8,700 bases of DNA from Cellvibrionales bacterium UBA2618 (GTDB taxonomy: Bacteria > Pseudomonadota > Gammaproteobacteria > Pseudomonadales > Porticoccaceae), in NCBI GenBank assembly GCA_002339165.1, contig DDJS01000103.1:1-8700 (forward strand), written 5' to 3'. Shown in pieces: positions 1-6,251 of this stretch. Below the pieces are notes generated by a model. That model had not been told where the DNA came from. It did no database searches and saw nothing but the letters and a program-made list of their open reading frames with translations. Positions within the stretch are counted from its first letter, which is position 1. Every line of letters begins with the position of its first letter. A program made the position numbers and the translations under genes.

Positions 1-500
1 GCCAGTGATTCGGCGAATCCGAGCGCGGCGCTCTTGGTGGTCGAGTACGCGGCATCGCCGATCTGGCAGAGCAGGGAAGCGCCCGAGGCAACGTTCACCA
101 AGTAACCACCACCGCGCCGTATCATGTCTGGTACCAGCGCTCGCGCAGCATACACGTGCGCCATCACGTTGACCTGCCAACTGGCGGACCACTGCTCATC
201 GCCGGCCGACGCCGCCAACCAATCCGGCCCATCGGTGAGGGCCACACCGGCGTTGGAGACAAACACATCGATCGGTCCAAACGCCTCCTCGGCCTCGGCG
301 ATCAGCGCCCGAATGTCAGCTTCGATGCCGACATCCGCTTTAACGGCGAGACCAGACAAACTCACTGCGACCTCTTCCGCCGCGGATTGATCGATATCAG
401 CTACCACCACGCGGGCACCCTCGGCGGCAAATTTTTTGCACAGCGCGCGACCAATACCATGGGCTCCGCCAGTCACTACGACCACCTTATCTGCATACAT
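1..500 (-). CDS. SDR family NAD(P)-dependent oxidoreductase, 3' end cut by window edge
   Basis: Classical short-chain dehydrogenase/reductase; 166 N-terminal residues are visible and the rest lies beyond the left edge. The Rossmann glycine motif TGGAHGIG is at residues 10-17. An Asp (D35) ends the second beta strand in VVVADID, a feature that usually favours NAD(H) over NADP(H). NAG is at 83-85 and the structural Asn at N111. The catalytic Ser (S139, in NVASGAS) and YSTTK (Y152, K156) have the usual 13-residue Ser-Tyr spacing, so the visible active site is intact. The substrate cannot be read from the sequence. I chose ATG at 500 (MYADKVVVVTGG) because GAGGA lies about 11 bases upstream; an in-frame ATG at 518 would add six residues but has no ribosome site. 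It is separated from the Moco operon by 140 bases, so it may be a separate unit or a read-through gene. Confidence 0.9.
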   Translation of the reverse strand, partial: MYADKVVVVTGGAHGIGRALCKKFAAEGARVVVADIDQSAAEEVAVSLSGLAVKADVGIEADIRALIAEAEEAFGPIDVFVSNAGVALTDGPDWLAASAGDEQWSASWQVNVMAHVYAARALVPDMIRRGGGYLVNVASGASLLCQIGDAAYSTTKSAALGFAESL

Positions 501-640
501 CACCTGCTTGTTCCTCATTTTAAGCTAAATTTCATCATCTATACCGGTGAACTTTTGTTAAGTCGTAAAAGCTCTATCTGGGTATACACAAACATTATTT
601 TAAACCCCGCGCTCGACCTCAAAGCTATCGCCAAAGTCGA
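501..640. other. AT-rich intergenic gap between transporter and SDR genes
   Basis: This 140-base spacer holds no gene I can support. On the minus strand, a -10-like TATAGAT (543-537) lies about 37 bases before the SDR start, but no good -35 box sits 16-18 bases upstream of it. At 552-571 there is a short inverted repeat (CTTTT, ten-base loop, AAAAG) that could be a weak operator or chance. A weak TCGAC/GTCGA pairing follows the transporter stop but has no T-run, so I do not call a terminator. The gap probably contains the SDR promoter, by position only. Confidence 0.35.
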
Positions 641-1399
641 CTAGACCCATGCCATAGCCAGCATCTTCAACGCCGCCAACGCCAGTACCAGTGCCAATAA
701 AATTTGCAAGGCGCGCGATGATGCGCGGTGGGTGGCCAATTCCGCACCGATCAAACTGCCGGCAAATGCTGCCAGTACCAGCCAACCAATGCCGGTCGGC
801 CAGACTTGTGCGCTCAGCCAATACCCGCCCAGTCCCGCCAGTGAGTTGAGCAGTATAAATCCAGCGGCCAGCACAGCACTAGCACGTATCGAGCACCAAC
901 CAGCCAGCACCAAAATCGGGCTCAAATAGACCCCTCCACCAATGCCAGTAAGACCAGCGGCAAACCCCAGTAGCGCCCCGAGCGCGAGGACCAGGTAGCT
1001 ATTGGGTTGCGTCTCGGCAACCGCGGCCAACGGTCGCACCAGCATACGACCGGCGGCTAACAGTAATAGCCCCCCTAGCAGCAACCGATAGGCGTCGGCA
1101 TCAATGTGCAATACGCCGCCGACAAAGGCCATTGGCGTGGAGGCCAGCACCAGCGGCCAAAACAAACCAGTGGGCATCAAACGGCGGGGTTTAAAGCGGT
1201 ATAGCAACCAGCAGGTGACGACCACATTCATAACCAGAGCCGCAGGTCGCATTTGCTCTGGAGCCAGTCCCCAGAGCGCCATAGCGGCCAGATAACCGGA
1301 AGCTCCACCGTGACCCACCGAGGCGTACAGCACCGCCAGCAAGACGATGGCGAGCAATAACCAATGGCTGTGGGCAAAGGCGACAAACTCGAACGCCAT
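641..1399 (-). CDS. TSUP (TauE/SafE) family membrane transporter, last cistron of the Moco operon
   Basis: A 252-residue, very hydrophobic protein of the sulfite exporter TauE/SafE (TSUP) family, with roughly eight membrane segments. Family hallmarks are a glycine-rich first-helix motif, GHGGASGYLA (29-38), and the equivalent motif in the second half, GLTGIGGGVYLSP (149-161); this internal duplication is typical of the fold. TSUP proteins move sulfite, sulfoacetate, thiosulfate and other small anions across the inner membrane; the substrate here is unknown. Its ATG shares one base with the moaA stop (TAATG), so it is very likely translated by coupling to moaA. This suggests a role linked to cofactor sulfur, oxyanion traffic or a molybdoenzyme, but that is inference. 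Length is normal for the family. Confidence 0.9.
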   Translation of the reverse strand: MAFEFVAFAHSHWLLLAIVLLAVLYASVGHGGASGYLAAMALWGLAPEQMRPAALVMNVVVTCWLLYRFKPRRLMPTGLFWPLVLASTPMAFVGGVLHIDADAYRLLLGGLLLLAAGRMLVRPLAAVAETQPNSYLVLALGALLGFAAGLTGIGGGVYLSPILVLAGWCSIRASAVLAAGFILLNSLAGLGGYWLSAQVWPTGIGWLVLAAFAGSLIGAELATHRASSRALQILLALVLALAALKMLAMAWV

Positions 1400-2394
1400 T
1401 AGCCACCGGTCATATTCATAAACCGCACGATGTCGGTGCGATCGGGATCAAAATAATGGCGTTCAGGCTTTTTCTCTATGGCGAAAATAATATGCCGCTT
1501 TAGGCGCTCGATGTCACCGGGGTAGCGACGTAGCACAGCCCGTAAATCGACGCTGTGTTCGTTGCCAAGGCACAGTAACAGTCGCCCCTGTGCGGTTAGT
1601 CGAACGCGATTGCAGGTGTCACAAAAATTGTTCGTCATGGGTGATATAAAGCCGATTTTCGACGGACTATGGGCCACCTGCAGGTAACGCGATGGGCCAC
1701 CGGTGGATTCGGCGCTGTCCAAAAGGGTAAATTCGCTGGCCAGTTGTTGGCGGATCTGCGCGCTGCTAACCTGAGTGCTATTGCGACTGTGGGAGGATAT
1801 TTCGCCGAGCGGCATCTCTTCTATAAACGAGATATCGAGCCCACGATCGACCGCAAACCGAGCCAAATCGAGCACCTCATCGTCGTTAAAACCTGCCAAT
1901 ATGACCGCGTTGAGCTTGACCTTGGCAAAACCCGCATCAGCAGCAGCACGGATCCCGGCCAACACCTGCGCCAGACCGCCAATCCGCGTCAAGCTTTTAA
2001 AGCGCTCGGCGCGCAAGCTATCGATGCTAATATTTAGACGCGCCAAACCGGCATCTTTTAATGGTTGCGCCATCTTTGGCAACAGCACGCCGTTACTGGT
2101 CATAGTCAGCTCATCCAAGCCTGGCAAGCTGGCGACAACCTCGACCAATTTGAGAATGTCACGTCTGATCAACGGCTCGCCCCCGGTCAGGCGAATCTTG
2201 CGCACGCCCAAATCGACAAAGGCCGCGGCGGTATCCCGCAACTCTTCAAGGGTCAGTAACTGCGCCCTTGGCAAAAATGTCATATCCTCAGCCATGCAAT
2301 AGACACAGCGTAAATTACAGCGATCGGTCACCGACAAGCGCAGATAATCGACAGTGCGGCCAAACGGATCTACCAAAGAGGTCTTTACAGTCAC
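1399..2394 (-). CDS. moaA: GTP 3',8-cyclase MoaA (radical SAM)
   Basis: First enzyme of Moco synthesis: with S-adenosylmethionine it converts GTP to 3',8-cyclo-GTP, which MoaC then rearranges to cyclic pyranopterin monophosphate. The N-terminal radical-SAM cluster is CNLRCVYC (C26, C30, C33), and the SAM-binding LTGGEPL is at 69-75. The second, GTP-binding [4Fe-4S] cluster is CDTCNRVRLTAQGRLLLC (C258, C261, C275). The C-terminal tail ends in Gly-Gly, which is conserved and needed for activity in this family. Length, 331 residues, is typical. The start is GTG at 2394, which gives the usual short lead into the DPFGRTVDYLRLSVTD segment; the ribosome site is weak (AGG about 12 bases upstream). 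It lies 38 bases after moeA and overlaps the transporter start by one base. Confidence 0.98.
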   Translation of the reverse strand: MTVKTSLVDPFGRTVDYLRLSVTDRCNLRCVYCMAEDMTFLPRAQLLTLEELRDTAAAFVDLGVRKIRLTGGEPLIRRDILKLVEVVASLPGLDELTMTSNGVLLPKMAQPLKDAGLARLNISIDSLRAERFKSLTRIGGLAQVLAGIRAAADAGFAKVKLNAVILAGFNDDEVLDLARFAVDRGLDISFIEEMPLGEISSHSRNSTQVSSAQIRQQLASEFTLLDSAESTGGPSRYLQVAHSPSKIGFISPMTNNFCDTCNRVRLTAQGRLLLCLGNEHSVDLRAVLRRYPGDIERLKRHIIFAIEKKPERHYFDPDRTDIVRFMNMTGG

Positions 2395-2432
2395 GGCAAT
2401 ACCAACCTACGTTCGAGTTAACCAAATAGCAT

Positions 2433-3614
2433 CTAGCGGCTGTAGGGTAGCACATCCACTAGGTCATCCACTTGGATGGATTCGCCACTTTTTTGTCTGA
2501 CAAAGACATCTCCCCAACAGGCCGAGGACAACACGCCGCTGCTTTGATTGGGAAATAGTTCGACGCCGCCGCCGGCGGTCAATCGAGCACGCAAATAGGC
2601 CTCTCGGATCTCGCCACGACGGGCAAAACAAGCGCGCGCCTTAAACGTGGCTAGTTGCCCGTCACTGCAGCCTTGAGCTGCGAATAAAAACGGTCGCGCC
2701 AAAATACAGGCGGTGACGAATACCGACGCCGGATTTCCCGGCAAACCGATCAGTGGCACTCCGCGCACATGGCCAAACGCCAGCGGCTTGCCCGGTTTAA
2801 TCGCCACCCGCCAAAAATCAATCGCGCCGACCGCTGCCACGGCGGCTCTAACATGATCCTCTTCACCGACCGAAACGCCACCCGAACAGATAACCACATC
2901 GCCTTCAGAAGCGGCCTTGACGAGGATTTCTTGGGTTGCCTGCGCAGCATCTGCGACGTTGCCCAAATCGACTGGCTGCATTCCCCAAGCGCGCACAAGG
3001 CCGCATAGCGTGGCGCGATTAGCATTGTAAATCTGGCCTGCCTCGAGCGGCGCGCCGGGCTCGACCAGCTCATCGCCAGTAGAAAAAACCGCCACTTTTA
3101 AACGTCGATAAACGCTGACATTGCCGACGCCGATGGAAGACAGCATGCCCATTTCCTGAGCGCGAATTCGGGTCCCCGCAGACACCGCTGTACAACCGGC
3201 GATAAGGTCCTGACCGCGCCGCCGAACATTGGCGCCGCTGGCAACTTCTGGATCGATGGCGATCCGATCGGCCCGTGGTGTGCAATTTTCCTGCATCGCA
3301 ACGGTGTCCGCACCGCTCGGCAATTCGCCTCCGGTAAAAATTCGCGCAACGCTCTTTTCGACCAGTGGGCGCGGAGCGCGGCCAGCTACAATCCGCTGCG
3401 ATAGCGGTAACTCAAAGCCCTGAGCGGCAGCGGCGGCGTAACAAAACGCATAACCATCCATGGCGCTGTTGTCGGCCGGAGGTACGTTGACCATCGCCTC
3501 TACATCGACCGCCAGCACCCGACCGAGGCTGTCGGCAATGGACACACACTCGGATGCCACCAACGGCTTAATCGCGTCCGTCAGTTTGATGATCGCCTCT
3601 TTAACGGTCAGCAT
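2433..3614 (-). CDS. moeA: Molybdopterin molybdenumtransferase MoeA
   Basis: MoeA inserts molybdate into adenylylated molybdopterin, releasing AMP. The 393-residue protein shows family motifs in order: PPADNSAMDGYAF (45-57), FTGGELPSGADTVAMQE (93-109), the MogA-like domain with STGDEL (178-183) and SGGVSVGEEDH (244-254), KPGKP (273-277) and GLPGNPAS (290-297), followed by a beta-barrel C-terminal domain. Length is slightly below the E. coli protein (411). I chose ATG at 3614 because MLTVKEAIIKLTDAI matches the usual MoeA N-terminus and because it forms a TAATG overlap with the moaB stop. A GTG at 3653 in the same frame would add 13 residues that do not look like MoeA. No Shine-Dalgarno precedes the ATG; the mRNA instead reads CCUCC, so translation probably depends on ribosomes finishing moaB. 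Confidence 0.97.
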   Translation of the reverse strand: MLTVKEAIIKLTDAIKPLVASECVSIADSLGRVLAVDVEAMVNVPPADNSAMDGYAFCYAAAAAQGFELPLSQRIVAGRAPRPLVEKSVARIFTGGELPSGADTVAMQENCTPRADRIAIDPEVASGANVRRRGQDLIAGCTAVSAGTRIRAQEMGMLSSIGVGNVSVYRRLKVAVFSTGDELVEPGAPLEAGQIYNANRATLCGLVRAWGMQPVDLGNVADAAQATQEILVKAASEGDVVICSGGVSVGEEDHVRAAVAAVGAIDFWRVAIKPGKPLAFGHVRGVPLIGLPGNPASVFVTACILARPFLFAAQGCSDGQLATFKARACFARRGEIREAYLRARLTAGGGVELFPNQSSGVLSSACWGDVFVRQKSGESIQVDDLVDVLPYSR

Positions 3615-4138
3615 TAGGAGGTTTTTTTGGCCACGTGCTGGACAAAATTGCACGGTTGGTGGGTACTGTCTAACTGCTGCCTAATAATTTTCTGCCAACC
3701 GGTTTTGCAGGCGCCGGTGGAGCCCGGCAAACAGAAAATCGCGGTGTTGTTGGCGAGCCCGGCCAGACACCGCGACTGTAGCGTCGAGGTGCCTATTTCA
3801 TCGAAGGAGAGCTGACGAAAGAGCTCGCCAAAACCCTCGATATGCTTATCAAACAGCGGTGCGAGCGCTTCTGGCGTGCTATCCCGGCCGGTAAATCCAG
3901 TGCCACCGGTGGTCAGCACTACCTCGATTGCAGGATCGGCGATCCAGGCACTGACCATGGCCCGCATCAGATAGACGTCGTCTATCACCAGCTTACGATC
4001 GCCAAGTTGGTGGCCCTCTTGCTCCAAGGCGGCTTGTAGGTAGTCACCACTGGTGTCGGTCTCTGGCGTGCGGGTATCGGAAACCGTCAGCACCGCAACA
4101 CTGACGAAACGCCTGGCGGTCGATGTATCCTGGCTCAT
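3614..4138 (-). CDS. moaB: Molybdenum cofactor biosynthesis protein MoaB (MogA/MoaB family)
   Basis: Member of the MogA/MoaB/gephyrin-G family of molybdopterin-binding proteins that adenylylate molybdopterin before molybdate insertion. It has 174 residues, close to E. coli MoaB (170). Motifs are TTGGTGFTGRDSTPE (76-90), containing the substrate-binding GGTG and catalytic Asp region, the MoaB-type stretch FRQLSFDEIGTSTLQSR (107-123), and LPGSTGACKTGW (137-148). The overall sequence is clearly MoaB-like. Since it is the only family member in a nearly complete operon and lies next to moeA, it may do the MogA job here; this is inference, since E. coli uses MogA for that step. It starts at ATG 4138, eight bases after a GGAG, and shares one base with moeA at its stop. 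The last sense codons contain a run of seven A's. Confidence 0.96.
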   Translation of the reverse strand: MSQDTSTARRFVSVAVLTVSDTRTPETDTSGDYLQAALEQEGHQLGDRKLVIDDVYLMRAMVSAWIADPAIEVVLTTGGTGFTGRDSTPEALAPLFDKHIEGFGELFRQLSFDEIGTSTLQSRCLAGLANNTAIFCLPGSTGACKTGWQKIIRQQLDSTHQPCNFVQHVAKKTS

Positions 4139-4165
4139 CGCATTAACTCCTCATTAACTCCACAT
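4135..4165 (-). promoter_or_regulatory. moaB translation-start region: 11-bp repeat with nested mini start-stop units
   Basis: The 38-base moeB-moaB gap contains two near-identical 11-base units (ATG, T or A, GGAGTTA) in a row, followed by a third ATG. Each unit carries both a GGAG ribosome site and a tiny reading frame: 4165-4154 encodes MWS and stops, 4154-4143 encodes MRS and stops, and 4143-4135 encodes MR and stops. Each of the first two stops overlaps the next ATG as TAATG, and the last TGA overlaps the moaB ATG as ATGA. The second GGAG (4150-4147) is eight bases before the moaB ATG and is the likely true ribosome site. The arrangement is directly visible; any role in reinitiation or setting moaB dosage is inference, and simple duplication of a ribosome site is possible. 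Confidence 0.6.
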
Positions 4166-4176
4166 TAAGGGCCAGA

Positions 4177-4929
4177 TTAGCGCGGCCTGGAAGGCGCGCA
4201 CAAGTCGCAGCTAGGATTCGCCGGCAGGCTGAAATCCATCCACCGCCCGGCCTTGCCGTCGAAGCGCTGCAACTGCCCGTGCTGGTGGCCATATCCGAGT
4301 AACATTGCCATCGCCATAGTCGCCTGCTGACTTCCGATTACGCCGAGCACTGGCCCGACGACACCCTGTGTATCACAGTCTGCCCGCCCCTCTGCGCCCG
4401 ACGGGTCGATGCTGCAATTAAAGCATGGGCTCTGCTGCCGTTCAAAGTCAAACGCCATCAACTGTCCCTCCCAACCGGTAGCAGAGGCGCTGATTAGCGG
4501 CAGGCGACGCGCGCGACAGTGATGATTGAGCAGTCTGCGGGCGGCTAGATTGTCGCTGCAATCGAGCACCAATTGGTAATCGCCGGATAGAAGCTCGGCG
4601 GATACCGCCTCGGCATACGTATTTACGATTAAATCTGGATTGACATCCTTTAACGCGCGACTTGCGCAATCGACCTTGAGTCGACCACAATCCTCTTCGC
4701 GATAGAGTATCTGGCGGTGCAAGTTGCTCTCAGCCACCACGTCAGCATCGCAGATCGACAGCCTACCGATACCCGCAGCAGCTAAGTACAATGTGACAGG
4801 GCAACCGAGCCCACCCATGCCAACCACCAACACATGGCTGTTGAACAAGCGGTGCTGACCATCGACTCCGATATCATCCATCAGCAGATGGCGGCTATAA
4901 CGGGCAAATTGACGGCCATTTAAACGCAC
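4177..4929 (-). CDS. moeB: Molybdopterin-synthase adenylyltransferase MoeB (HesA/MoeB/ThiF family)
   Basis: An E1-like enzyme that adenylylates the C-terminal glycine of MoaD so that it can receive sulfur as a thiocarboxylate. In 250 residues it shows the ATP-binding loop GMGGLGCP (37-44), the nucleotide-site Asp in SICDADVV (58-65), DCSDN (123-127), and two zinc-binding pairs, CFNC (169-172) and CDLC (241-244). C185 in ADCDTQGVVGP aligns with the conserved active-site cysteine region of E. coli MoeB. No C-terminal rhodanese domain is present, so the sulfur donor must be a separate protein. The start is GTG at 4929, which overlaps mobA by 10 bases and has GGAG eight bases upstream. ThiF is a relative, but MoaD, which matches MoeB as partner, is in the same operon. 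Confidence 0.93.
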   Translation of the reverse strand: MRLNGRQFARYSRHLLMDDIGVDGQHRLFNSHVLVVGMGGLGCPVTLYLAAAGIGRLSICDADVVAESNLHRQILYREEDCGRLKVDCASRALKDVNPDLIVNTYAEAVSAELLSGDYQLVLDCSDNLAARRLLNHHCRARRLPLISASATGWEGQLMAFDFERQQSPCFNCSIDPSGAEGRADCDTQGVVGPVLGVIGSQQATMAMAMLLGYGHQHGQLQRFDGKAGRWMDFSLPANPSCDLCAPSRPR

Positions 4930-5528
4930 AGTAAGCGCTCCGCCCGAGCCAGATCGTCACCGTTATTGATGTTGAAAAATGGCGCGTTTGGCTCCGTTGG
5001 CCAATCGATATAAACCGTCTTTAAGGCCGTCATCAACGGTTTAAATCCGCCGTTTTGATCCTCCAACAAGGCCCGTTCGACGGTCGAAAAAACATCCTTT
5101 CGCCACATCGAAAAGGTCGGTTGGGCGACCCCGGCATAGCGTGCACAGGCTATCTGTGCCGAGCCAGTCGAAATGCCATGGTGCAATCTGTCTACCAGAT
5201 CATCGGGCACAAAGGGGCCATCGCAGGGCACCAGCGCCAGATAGGCGGCGTCGCTTAACCATTCGCACAGCAGCGCACTGTAAAGACCCACTAGCGGGCC
5301 TCGAAAACCGTCAAGGGCATCTTTCACTAACGGGTAGGGTAACTGTGCCAGCGACGGCGAACCCACTGGGTCGGCATTGATCACTAATTGACGTACCTGC
5401 GGCGCAAATCGATCGGCAACGTGCGCCAACAACGTCCGCCCACCCAGCATTGCCTGTGCTTTGTCACCGGTTGCCATTCGGCTGGAACGCCCGGCGGCCA
5501 AAATCACGCCATCAACCGATTCCTTCAT
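4920..5528 (-). CDS. mobA: Molybdenum cofactor guanylyltransferase MobA
   Basis: Transfers GMP from GTP to molybdopterin, forming the bis-MGD cofactor of DMSO-reductase-family enzymes. It has 202 residues. The nucleotide-binding N-terminus is LAAGRSSRM (10-18) followed by K23; GFRGPLVGLYSAL (74-86) is the sugar/guanine site; PCDGPFVP (101-108) holds the metal-binding Asp; and FFNINNGDDLARAERL (184-199) is the MobA-type C-terminal motif. The first motif reads LAAG rather than the commoner LAGG, which is also seen in the related MocA cytidylyltransferases, but the FFNINN motif and operon context favour MobA. Its ATG overlaps the moaE stop as ATGA, and its end overlaps moeB by 10 bases. Its presence implies that the cell makes bis-MGD enzymes. 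Confidence 0.92.
   Translation of the reverse strand: MKESVDGVILAAGRSSRMATGDKAQAMLGGRTLLAHVADRFAPQVRQLVINADPVGSPSLAQLPYPLVKDALDGFRGPLVGLYSALLCEWLSDAAYLALVPCDGPFVPDDLVDRLHHGISTGSAQIACARYAGVAQPTFSMWRKDVFSTVERALLEDQNGGFKPLMTALKTVYIDWPTEPNAPFFNINNGDDLARAERLLCV
4938..4941 (-). promoter_or_regulatory. Ribosome binding site for moeB
   Basis: GGAG on the minus strand lies eight bases before the GTG at 4929, inside the end of mobA. It supports GTG 4929 as the moeB start. Confidence 0.6.
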
Positions 5529-5998
5529 GGCGACGTTGAACTCTGCATCCAGCGCTGCAACGCCCGCTGATCGGAGTCCTTAGCTTCCACCCAACTGCGC
5601 TGACCATCGATCTCGACACTCTTCCACAACAGCGCATGGGTTTTTAAATAGTCCATCAGGAAGTCGGCGGCCTGAAAAGCTGCAGCGCGATGGGAACTAG
5701 CAACGCCGACAAACACGATTTGATCGCTTGGCAGTAACTCGCCCACGCGATGGATCACGCTCACGCCATGCAGTGGCCAACGTTGCTCGGCCGTCGCAAC
5801 CACTTCGTTTAGCGACGCTTCGGTCATGCCCGGATAGTGTTGCAAATTCAACGAATCGATCCGCGCCTGCTGCTGACAGTCGCGAACCAATCCACAAAAT
5901 GTCACCACCGCGCCAATCGCGGCGTCCAATTGGCGCAGGCGTCGATACTCGTCAGCGAGATCAAAGTCTTCGTTCTGCACCACTACGCGACGATACAC
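5525..5998 (-). CDS. moaE: Molybdopterin synthase catalytic subunit MoaE
   Basis: Large subunit of molybdopterin synthase, which with thiocarboxylated MoaD converts cyclic pyranopterin monophosphate to molybdopterin. Conserved stretches are FCGLVRD (34-40), HYPGMTE (54-60), VIHRVGEL (81-88), SSHRAAAF (101-108), and the catalytic-lysine region DYLKTHALLWK. With a GTG start at 5998 the two lysines fall at K119 and K126, exactly the numbers known for the E. coli active site, and MYRRVVVQNEDF aligns without gaps to the E. coli N-terminus. This is why I prefer 5998 over an in-frame GTG at 6010 that overlaps moaD and adds four residues. The protein has 157 residues. It lies four bases after moaD and overlaps mobA as ATGA. 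Confidence 0.95.
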   Translation of the reverse strand: MYRRVVVQNEDFDLADEYRRLRQLDAAIGAVVTFCGLVRDCQQQARIDSLNLQHYPGMTEASLNEVVATAEQRWPLHGVSVIHRVGELLPSDQIVFVGVASSHRAAAFQAADFLMDYLKTHALLWKSVEIDGQRSWVEAKDSDQRALQRWMQSSTSP

Positions 5999-6002
5999 TG
6001 CC

Positions 6003-6251
6003 CTACCCACCGGTTACCGGTGGCAGAAAAGCCAGTTCACAGCCATCCGTCAGCGGTTGGTTCCAGTCGGCGATCACGCGATCGATCGACACCAGCACCT
6101 GGGGTTCGAGTAGCGCCTCGACCAACAGCGGGTGCTCAATGGCCAACGCATCGCGAACAGCAGATGCGGTGAGACCCTCACTGGCTTCGAAAAACTCCGG
6201 CGCCGTAACTGCCGAATCCCCCAAACGGCCGAAAAATAATAATTTAATCAC
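6003..6251 (-). CDS. moaD: Molybdopterin synthase sulfur carrier subunit MoaD
   Basis: A ubiquitin-fold sulfur carrier of 82 residues. It begins MIKLLFFGRLGD, the usual MoaD first strand, and ends PLTDGCELAFLPPVTGG; the terminal Gly-Gly is the site that MoeB adenylylates and that becomes a thiocarboxylate to feed sulfur to MoaE. Typical MoaD proteins are about 81 residues, matching the GTG start at 6251, which has a GGGGA eight bases upstream and overlaps the moaC stop by eight bases (GTGATTAA). A longer start at 6278 would add nine residues of no family likeness. It sits directly before moaE, the expected partner order. Confidence 0.95.
   Translation of the reverse strand: MIKLLFFGRLGDSAVTAPEFFEASEGLTASAVRDALAIEHPLLVEALLEPQVLVSIDRVIADWNQPLTDGCELAFLPPVTGG

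Noticed and set aside
501..640. Rho-independent terminator after the transporter gene
   Set aside because: Only a five-base TCGAC/GTCGA pairing with an 18-base loop and no following T-run on the minus strand was found.
156..644. Plus-strand open frame opposite the SDR gene
   Set aside because: The minus strand here encodes a clear SDR with glycine motif and catalytic residues. The plus frame shows no domain and runs through the intergenic gap into the transporter end.
2433..3653. Longer MoeA from GTG at 3653
   Set aside because: The extra 13 residues (MQFCPARGQKNLL) lie within moaB coding sequence and do not resemble MoeA N-termini. ATG 3614 gives the family start and a TAATG junction.
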